Assembly (NCBI GenBank): GCA_023444055.1
Contig: JAEZRV010000023.1
Coordinates: forward strand, 62,001-126,000
Length of the DNA stretch: 64,000 bases
Reading direction: 5' to 3'
From: Bacillota bacterium
GTDB taxonomy: Bacteria; Bacillota; Clostridia; Acetivibrionales; DSM-1351
A model generated the notes under the pieces. The model searched no databases. It was not told the DNA's origin and saw only the letters and a program-made list of their open reading frames with translations. The number at the start of each line of letters is the position of its first letter. Position 1 is the first letter of the stretch. Below, one piece after another: positions 45,642-52,471 of this stretch. The translations under genes were made by a program, and so were the position numbers.

Positions 45642-46718
45642 TTAAGGTTCTTTATGCAGTAAAGCTAATATAGTTGATTTGTTATGTATAACTATCTCAC
45701 CATTCCTTCTGGAAGCTATTTCGCCAATAGATAATGCACCTTCAACCGGAACATTCAGCCTCTGATTAATGTTATTTAATTCTATGGAAAAGTCATCTTC
45801 TAAAAACATAGCTCGTGAAATACAATCAAACAAAAATGGTTCATAGTTATCATGTGCTTTTTCTAAGCAAGTCTTAGTAATCTGCAATGACGAACTAAGC
45901 AGTAAATCCTTATTTCCCTTAAGAATATATACTTCACACCCTTCAGGAATACTAGCTACACATATTATTTCATTGTTTTCATTTACACAAATAGGGTCTC
46001 TGACTATAACATTGCCGAACCCCTCATCAATACCAAAAGGGTGATCCTTTGAAAACCTAAAAAAGTCTTCCCCTGATAGAACAATGTTCTCTTCTTGTTC
46101 TATCACTTGTTTATATACATCAAACGCATATTCTGAGTTCAACTCTGAGAGTACATTATCTTGAGATTTGTTAACCAAAAATGGACCTCTCAACTTTTTC
46201 CATCCATGCTCAACTGCTAAGGTTGAATCAGCTTTTACAATACAAATATACACAGCATCCTCAAATATTCCATTGTTGTTAAAAATACAAGGTCTATGGT
46301 TTAAATCACTAAAACCTGCACCGCCTCCAACGTATTTTACAGAAGCACCCAACCTATTATAAACCGTATCAGTTAAATCTTTCATCCTACTTGATAATCC
46401 ATCTATTAAAACTATTGCTGTTGACCCTTTAAGTTCTTCATCGGTTAATTTACATCTCATCATATATGAAAATACCATTGAAGAATAAATTGGTTCAAAT
46501 TTCTTAACAATAAAACCTTCTTTTTCATTTCTATCTTCGACAAGTAGTCCGGCATAAATGCCTCCAAAGAATTTAATTTCTTTGCCATTTAAATATTCCA
46601 TTAAGTTATTAAGAGACTTTTCTGACCTCTCTCCGACAAAAACCATGAGACTTTCAGATTCTTTTATATCTAATCCATCTACATAATCCATTAAATCATC
46701 ATATTCTCTAAAATACAT
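45642..46718 (-). CDS. FIST-domain sensor protein
   Basis: 358 aa with AGGAG 9 bases before the ATG. It has no signal peptide or membrane segment. Residues about 10-190 resemble FIST_N (GIYAGLLVEDRN, YVGGGAGFSD) and 200-345 FIST_C (DPICVNENNEIICVASIPEG, GALSIGEIA). The C-terminal SIGEI...F-N-S segment is usual for FIST_C. FIST domains are predicted small-ligand (amino acid) sensors, normally fused to signalling output domains. Here no output domain is present, so it may act through a partner protein. Confidence 0.85.
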   Translation of the reverse strand: MYFREYDDLMDYVDGLDIKESESLMVFVGERSEKSLNNLMEYLNGKEIKFFGGIYAGLLVEDRNEKEGFIVKKFEPIYSSMVFSYMMRCKLTDEELKGSTAIVLIDGLSSRMKDLTDTVYNRLGASVKYVGGGAGFSDLNHRPCIFNNNGIFEDAVYICIVKADSTLAVEHGWKKLRGPFLVNKSQDNVLSELNSEYAFDVYKQVIEQEENIVLSGEDFFRFSKDHPFGIDEGFGNVIVRDPICVNENNEIICVASIPEGCEVYILKGNKDLLLSSSLQITKTCLEKAHDNYEPFLFDCISRAMFLEDDFSIELNNINQRLNVPVEGALSIGEIASRRNGEIVIHNKSTILALLHKEP

Positions 46719-46956
46719 TTTGGCGTCTCCTATTTTTCTTTTTTATTAGACATATTATACTTTATTTCGACATATAAGTAAAGTTATATTTGACTACTAA
46801 ATTCCGTGATATATATTACCGTATCCTTTTTACACCTAAGAATTTAGCTACTATTTTTTTAATTTTATACGTTTAAATAAACTTAAATATATCCATTTTT
46901 TTATGAATAGAAAAAATACACTTAATCATAATAAATTTAATATGTTATCTTCAAAA
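46719..46956. other. Divergent intergenic region between FIST and GH18 genes
   Basis: AT-rich, no gene. A TTATCTT/AAGATAA hairpin lies at 46946-46964, overlapping the possible 5' arm of leader A7 and competing with it. Confidence 0.4.
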
Positions 46957-47047
46957 AAAGATAAATGCTTATGATAATTAAAATAATTCTTGGGAGGTGC
47001 CGAATCCATATCATCTTTAATATTGTATAGTATGGCATGGATATAGT
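46957..47047 (+). promoter_or_regulatory. Family A-like structured leader, copy A7 (before GH18-SLH, most divergent)
   Basis: In order: AAAGAT (46957-46962), a loop with GGGAGGTGCCGA (SD at 46992-46997), ATCCAT (47004-47009), ATCTTT (47013-47018), loop, ATGGAT (47037-47042), AGT, ATG at 47048. Stem 2 pairs 6/6, then UCAU/AUGG extends it. The stem 1 arms pair 6/6 but compete with a local hairpin. The GGAGGTGCCGA block and the placement of SD before and ATG after the stem are as in the other copies. Confidence 0.6.
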
Positions 47048-48697
47048 ATGAGCTTAAAAAAATGCATTTTAATAATTACAATTTTGTTTTTATTTCAATC
47101 TAACACTTATGCTTATGAGAGTATAGCCTATTTATTTGCAGGCAATACAATAACCTATATTAAAAATGTGGAGCGAACAGGTACAAACTTAAAAACAGTC
47201 TGCCCTGATTATTTTGAAATAAATAATAATGGTACTCTCAAGAATACAACTAAAGTAGACCCTTTATTTGTACAGACTATGCATGCGAAGAATATTAAAG
47301 TAATACCTTATTTAAGTAATAATTGGGATAGAGTTCTTGGACAAAAAGCCTTAGCAAACCGCATTAACTTTGTAGCACAGCTTGCAAAACAAGTCACACT
47401 TCTGCAATGCGATGGAGTTAATATTGACATTCAAAATCTTACTAGCAATGACAGAGATAATTTCACTGATTTTATTAGGCTGCTAAAAAAAGCATTGCCA
47501 TCTCCAAAAATAATTTCAGTATGTGTCGCACCAAACCCATGGGGCGTTACAACAGGTTGGCAGGGTTCTTATGATTATACTGCATTAAGTAAATTAAGTG
47601 ACCAGATTTATATAATGGCTTATGATGAACACTACACAGGCAGTGCACCAGGGGCAGTAGCAAGTTTTTCTTTTGTTGAGAAATCAGTTAAATACGCTCT
47701 AAAATATGTGCCATCCTCCAAAATCGTCATTGGCATACCATTTTACGGCCGCTATTGGAAGCAAGGTTCACAAAAAGGTGGCTATGGAATTACAGTTGCA
47801 GATGTGGAAAGACTTGTATCTACTTATAATGCCACAACGTGGTATGATGAGGTATCACAGTGTGCTCGTGCTACACTAACTATTTCGGAAACTGACTACG
47901 CTACAATCTGGGGAAGTAATCGACTTTCAGCTGGAGTCTATGATATTTGGTACGAAGATAAGGCATCTATTGAGAAAAAGTTATCATTGGTTTCAAAATA
48001 TAGGCTTTTAGGAGCAGGCTGTTGGGCGTTAGGACAAGAACCTGGCCATTTTTGGCAAAACTATAGTGCATGGTTATTTGGAAAACCGTTTATTGATATT
48101 GATAATAACTGGGCTCAGAGTTTTATTATAGCCCTTTACGAAAAAGAGATTATAAGTGGTATGCCTGGCAATCTCTTTGAGCCAGATGGAAATTTGACAA
48201 GAGCTCAAGCTGCTGTATTACTAGTAAAAATGTTAGGATTACAAAACGTGTCAATTTTAGGTATAGAGCCTTTCTCGGACACAGTGGGTCATTGGGCTGA
48301 AAAACAGATATCTATTGCAAAAAAGCATGGCATTTTTCAAGGCTATGGTAGAAATAAATTTTATCCTAATCAAAAAATAACAAGAGAAGAGTTCGCTGTA
48401 ATTTGTGATAAGGTGCTTTTTAATCCTGATACTGTAGATTTTTCTCAGAAAATTTATAGTGATGTAAGCCCTGAGAATAACATTTGGTCAAATAAATCCA
48501 TCATAGTACTATCTATGAATGATATTTTATCAGGCTATACTGATGGTACCTTCAAACCTAAAAATACAATAACCAGAGCCGAAGCCGTAAGAGTTATTTC
48601 AGGTCTGCTGGATTATCCAGGTGGATTTACCATAAGCCCCACAAATTCACAAAGCCCGACAAATGTTCAGACTCCAACACCTGTCGAGCCTAGATAG
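47048..48697 (+). CDS. GH18-like surface protein with SLH domains, catalytic Glu replaced
   Basis: 549 aa. Signal peptide (1-22), GH18 barrel of the SleL/YaaH type (about 24-340; VIPYLSNNW, QIYIMAYDEHY, KIVIGIPFYGRYW, AGCWALGQE), and three SLH repeats (about 345-525; WAQSFIIALYEK, HWAEKQISIAKKHG, ITRAEAVRVI) for cell-wall anchoring. The family motif DGVNIDFEN reads DGVNIDIQN here, so the proton-donor Glu is Gln129 (codon CAA at 47432-47434). Active hydrolysis of the GH18 type is therefore unlikely. A sugar- or peptidoglycan-binding role is a reasonable alternative. The domain calls are firm; the loss of activity is inference. Confidence 0.85.
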   Translation: MSLKKCILIITILFLFQSNTYAYESIAYLFAGNTITYIKNVERTGTNLKTVCPDYFEINNNGTLKNTTKVDPLFVQTMHAKNIKVIPYLSNNWDRVLGQKALANRINFVAQLAKQVTLLQCDGVNIDIQNLTSNDRDNFTDFIRLLKKALPSPKIISVCVAPNPWGVTTGWQGSYDYTALSKLSDQIYIMAYDEHYTGSAPGAVASFSFVEKSVKYALKYVPSSKIVIGIPFYGRYWKQGSQKGGYGITVADVERLVSTYNATTWYDEVSQCARATLTISETDYATIWGSNRLSAGVYDIWYEDKASIEKKLSLVSKYRLLGAGCWALGQEPGHFWQNYSAWLFGKPFIDIDNNWAQSFIIALYEKEIISGMPGNLFEPDGNLTRAQAAVLLVKMLGLQNVSILGIEPFSDTVGHWAEKQISIAKKHGIFQGYGRNKFYPNQKITREEFAVICDKVLFNPDTVDFSQKIYSDVSPENNIWSNKSIIVLSMNDILSGYTDGTFKPKNTITRAEAVRVISGLLDYPGGFTISPTNSQSPTNVQTPTPVEPR

Positions 48698-48765
48698 AAT
48701 ACAACTATTTTAAGACAATCTAATTAGAATTTCTGCAAAGTATAATTTAAAACATTCGGCTCACA

Positions 48766-50232
48766 TTATTGTGTAACATTGACTATCGCGGTTGTTTCAT
48801 TGTCTATTTCATTATACTCATAAATTAAATCAGTGGAATCCACTTTAAATAAAACAGTATGATTCCCTGGAGTGTAGAAAGTATAATCAAAACCGCAGTC
48901 ATTGTTTGTAGAAGTTCTGGCAGGAATTCCTAGATGACTGTATGCCGATACAAGCTGACCGTCTACAAACCAGTTGACGTTAAAAGCACTGGTAGGGGCA
49001 CCACCATCATTTCTAATACCACATAAGAAGGTTACTCTCTGTCCAACCTTTATGTACTGTACCTGAGAAGTTGTTATCATAGTTGGCACAAGATCTGGAG
49101 GTAGTATGGTAATTGTAAAAGATGCCATATTGTTGTTTATATTTGATTCACCTAGTTTATTATCAGGGTCAATCTTAAAGGTTATAGTATAAGTACCTGG
49201 AGCACTGAAAGTATAATTGAGCTTGTTTTTTTCATCGAATACAGTGCTGTATGCTGGAACTGCTGCATATCCATTACGGGCAACATGAGTACCATTTACA
49301 TACCAATCAGCATAAAAATTAGATGCATCCACGCCTCCGTTATTTTTTATGCCACAATCAAAGGTTATAGGCTGTCCCACCTTAATGTTAGTTGTAGCAG
49401 ATGCAGTAATTCCTGTTGGAGATAGCTCAGTAGGATTTACTGTAATTAAAATTGATACTTGGTTATTATTTTCATTTGATTCACCGACAGCGTTGTCTGC
49501 ATCAACCTGATAGGTTATAGTATAAGTTCCCGTAGAATTAAAGGTATACTCAAACTGACTATTCCCATTCATAACTGTTGTATTTGCAGGAACATTGGCA
49601 TGTGAGCCGTAACCAGACTGAATATTGTTAACAAGCCACTTAACTGCAAATGCTCCTGAATCAACGGCTCCATTGTTTTTAACTCCACTATCAAAGGTTA
49701 TACGCTGACCTTTCTTGATATTTGTAGTTGCGGAAGCAGTTATTGCCGTTGGCTCAAGGTCTGTTGACGGGGATACAACTATTACTTTTGTTTCCGAAAA
49801 GTTATTAATCTCATTAGACTCAGTTATTTGGCGATTGCAATCTACCTCAACAGACACCGTATAGGTTCCTGCTTTTGGGAAAACATAAAGTAGTGAAGCG
49901 TTATCATCCAGCCGCGATTTTCCTGCTACTATACCAAGATGAGAACTTCTACTGACTTCAACACCATTAACTGACCATTTGACATAAAAGCTTCCCGAGT
50001 TTGCAGTTCCTGCGTTTTGAACCAATAAGTCAAAACATGCTAACTTTCCAGCCATAGGAGTACCAACGTATGAAATGTTTTTGGGTCTTAAGTCTGGCTT
50101 CGGTTTAACTTCGACTATAGATGAACTTGCTGCAAATACAGGTATACTTGTGCATATCATTAATAAAAATAGTATTACTGTAAGGACAGTTGTCCTAACT
50201 AAAAGATTCTCTTTCAAAATTATTTTTGACAT
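48766..50232 (-). CDS. Secreted protein of four CARDB-type repeats
   Basis: 488 aa. The ATG at 50232 has AAGGAG 8 bases before it and begins the signal peptide (about 1-35). Four repeats of about 110 residues follow, each opening with a D/ELxP segment, containing GVKNNG or a similar turn (QNAGTANSG, KNNGAVDSG, KNNGGVDAS, RNDGGAPTS), and ending with ESNExNN. This is the CARDB/APHP adhesion fold. There is no anchor, dockerin or catalytic domain. It may bind carbohydrate or mediate surface contacts (inference). Confidence 0.88.
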   Translation of the reverse strand: MSKIILKENLLVRTTVLTVILFLLMICTSIPVFAASSSIVEVKPKPDLRPKNISYVGTPMAGKLACFDLLVQNAGTANSGSFYVKWSVNGVEVSRSSHLGIVAGKSRLDDNASLLYVFPKAGTYTVSVEVDCNRQITESNEINNFSETKVIVVSPSTDLEPTAITASATTNIKKGQRITFDSGVKNNGAVDSGAFAVKWLVNNIQSGYGSHANVPANTTVMNGNSQFEYTFNSTGTYTITYQVDADNAVGESNENNNQVSILITVNPTELSPTGITASATTNIKVGQPITFDCGIKNNGGVDASNFYADWYVNGTHVARNGYAAVPAYSTVFDEKNKLNYTFSAPGTYTITFKIDPDNKLGESNINNNMASFTITILPPDLVPTMITTSQVQYIKVGQRVTFLCGIRNDGGAPTSAFNVNWFVDGQLVSAYSHLGIPARTSTNNDCGFDYTFYTPGNHTVLFKVDSTDLIYEYNEIDNETTAIVNVTQ

Positions 50233-50410
50233 ATAACGACTCCTTAAACATTTTATTTTTACCATTTAGCCAATACAGTAATTTATTCAACTAAATAACA
50301 ACCAGATTATAACATAAATTTAAAGCTATATATTAAATAGTATAAAAAGATAAAAAATTTAAACTTAACCAAATATTTATATAATATTATAAATAACCTA
50401 ACAATTTATA

Positions 50411-51418
50411 TCAAATAAAATTCTTATAATCCTTCCAATTTTTCTTTAATAGCTCAGGTGTATCTAATCCGTAAGGGCAATGATTTTTACAATGATTACA
50501 GTTAATGCATTCATCTATTCTTTTCATTTTTTCCTGCCATTCTTCATTTAAATATACTGATGTCGGAGCTCTTCTTATCATCAATGACATTCTTGCCGAT
50601 GTAGGTATATCAATATTTGCCGGACAAGGCATACAATAGCCGCAGCCTCTGCAAAATTCTGCATAAAGCTCCTTTTTATCATGCTCAATAACATCCAACA
50701 ACTCTTGATTCAAAACAGGTGGATTGTCAATATATGATATAAATTCATCAAGTTCTTTTTCCTTCTGTATACCCCATATAGGCAGAACATTGTCATACTG
50801 TGACTGATATGCATATGCTGCCGCCGAATTGGAAATAAGCCCTCCAGACAAAGCTTTCATAGCAATAAACCCGATTCCATTTTCTTTACATTTGTTTACC
50901 AGCTCTATTTCCTCATCTGTCGCTAAATAGCTGAAAGGATATTGAATTGTCTCGTATAAACCTGATTCAGCTGCCTCCATAGCAATTTTAATTCTATGGT
51001 TTGTAATACCAATGTGACGGATCATGCCTTTATCCTTAGCTTCAAGCATTGCTTCATACAATCCCGTACCATCACCAGGTTTAGGGCAGAAATTAGGATT
51101 GTGGAATTGATAAATATCTAAATAATCTGCTTTTAGTAAGCTTAGAGATGTGTTTAATTGTTCCCAAAACTCCTTCACCTTTACAGTCATTGTTTTTGAT
51201 GCTATATAAATTTTTTCACGGACATCGCTGAGAGCATATCCTATTTTTTCTTCGCTATCAGTATAAAATCTCGCAGTATCATAAAAATCAATACCGCTAT
51301 CATAGGCCTTTCTTAATATATACTTTGCCTCTTCCTTACTGATACGTTGAATAGGAAGAGCTCCGAAGCCGTTTTTATTAACGCTGATTCCTGTGTTACC
51401 TAGTACTACTTGTGACAT
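50411..51418 (-). CDS. Aldo/keto reductase with C-terminal 2[4Fe-4S] ferredoxin-like domain
   Basis: 335 aa from the ATG at 51418 (AAAGGAAT upstream). An AKR barrel (about 5-255) with the tetrad Asp (YDTARFY), Tyr (same motif), Lys (YIASKTM) and His (YQFHNPN) is followed by a ferredoxin-like region with CRGCGYCMPC and CINCNHCKNHCP. Such clostridial proteins are predicted oxidoreductases coupled to iron-sulfur electron transfer; the substrate is unknown. It is monocistronic by context. Confidence 0.9.
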   Translation of the reverse strand: MSQVVLGNTGISVNKNGFGALPIQRISKEEAKYILRKAYDSGIDFYDTARFYTDSEEKIGYALSDVREKIYIASKTMTVKVKEFWEQLNTSLSLLKADYLDIYQFHNPNFCPKPGDGTGLYEAMLEAKDKGMIRHIGITNHRIKIAMEAAESGLYETIQYPFSYLATDEEIELVNKCKENGIGFIAMKALSGGLISNSAAAYAYQSQYDNVLPIWGIQKEKELDEFISYIDNPPVLNQELLDVIEHDKKELYAEFCRGCGYCMPCPANIDIPTSARMSLMIRRAPTSVYLNEEWQEKMKRIDECINCNHCKNHCPYGLDTPELLKKNWKDYKNFI

Positions 51419-51547
51419 AATTTTTATTCCTTTCTGAGATTTTTTATAACAATATTTTTTATAGTTATTATCGCATATTTTACATTTTTCAAACACTATA
51501 TAGTTTAAGTGTAATAATACATATCTATTATATAACTAAAAAATAGC

Positions 51548-51595
51548 TAAAAAAGTGCAAATGTTTAACCCTCTTATGGGTTAAACACTTACACT
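51548..51595 (-). terminator. Terminator after the DUF2500 gene
   Basis: GTTTAACCC (51563-51571) pairs with GGGTTAAAC (51578-51586), extended by AGTG/CACT. On the minus strand TTTTTT follows. Confidence 0.85.
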
Positions 51596-51637
51596 TGTAT
51601 TGTACCAATAAATTACTATATAAGCTATCAGTAATCC

Positions 51638-52051
51638 TTAACTTCTTACGCGTTCAAAACTCAAATATCTTGTACCTTGGAATGTGAGCTTTCCAACATC
51701 CTTTTCTACAAGCATTCCATACTCATTATCACGCACTTCAAATTCCATACGATCTCCGCTTGCCACCTCAAAGGTAACATAATATGTAGTGTGTGATGAT
51801 GACATATGGTTCATATTATCTGTCCCTGCACTGTGATGATGGTGGTGTACATCCGTTCTTTTTGTAACCACAGTTGCATCAACTGTGAGAACAGGTGAAT
51901 CATTATTTTTCTTATACTGTTTCAGACTCTTTACCGCAGTAAATATGATTCCTCCAAAAACTATAATAAATATTATAGCTATGAATATAGGAAAAATATT
52001 AACTATGATACTTTCAAAAGGTGAAAAACCCATTCCTCCCATTTCCCCCAT
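51638..52051 (-). CDS. DUF2500-family membrane protein
   Basis: 137 aa from the ATG at 52051, which has TTGGAGG 10 bases upstream. The frame stays open 69 codons further, but those codons read through a MITE and are not protein. Membrane segment about 15-40, a basic turn (SLKQYKKN), then a cytoplasmic or extracellular beta domain with a His-rich stretch (TDVHHHHHSAG) and the YYVTFEVASGDRMEFEV core seen in DUF2500 proteins. Function unknown. The MITE end lies about 30 bases before the start, so the native promoter has been displaced. Confidence 0.8.
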   Translation of the reverse strand: MGEMGGMGFSPFESIIVNIFPIFIAIIFIIVFGGIIFTAVKSLKQYKKNNDSPVLTVDATVVTKRTDVHHHHHSAGTDNMNHMSSSHTTYYVTFEVASGDRMEFEVRDNEYGMLVEKDVGKLTFQGTRYLSFERVRS

Positions 52052-52082
52052 CTGTTCTATTCCTCCAACAAATTTAGTAGTA

Positions 52083-52418
52083 GGGGCTGTTGCAAAACAA
52101 AAATATGATATATCAACGGTAAACTGCTTAAATAGTACTCCCGTGCAGTATATATCTATGGCTAGCTCACGAAATTGACGCTGAAATAGTTGCGTTTCAG
52201 AACAAGCACTTCCGCCGACCGTATTACACTCGACATCCTGTCTCGGGGTAATACTCACAGCTACGTCTTGTAGCTGTGTCGGCTACAATACTTGTTCTTC
52301 ACCTACTATTTCTAGCATCAATTTCTAACCGAGCTTCTCCATTGATATATATTGCACTCGCGTACTATTCAAGCAATAAGTCATTGGTATACAGAAATTG
52401 TTGTTTTGCAACAGTCCC
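52083..52418. mobile_element. 336-bp MITE or IS remnant with CTGTTGCAAAAC ends
   Basis: Terminal inverted repeats GGGGCTGTTGCAAAACAA (from 52083) and the inverse of GGGACTGTTGCAAAACAA (ending 52418) bound a segment without a complete transposase. Inside are a palindromic stretch (ACAGCTACGTCTTGTAGCTGT near 52258) and no credible ORF of its own. The ends resemble those of IS1182-type elements and share a core with the 102-bp element at 24459. The flanks give no clear target duplication. Confidence 0.75.
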
Positions 52419-52471
52419 ATACAATTAACTTGTTATATTATACCATATTAATCAATCCATAATAGTGTTTA

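Noticed and set aside
28759..47047. Family A as a c-di-GMP, SAM, preQ1, THF or TPP riboswitch
   Set aside because: I compared it from memory with the conserved cores of these classes and found no match. A database search would be needed to be certain.
52052..52258. 69-codon extension of the DUF2500 protein
   Set aside because: It is translated from the MITE and has no homology-like composition; a ribosome site precedes the ATG at 52051.
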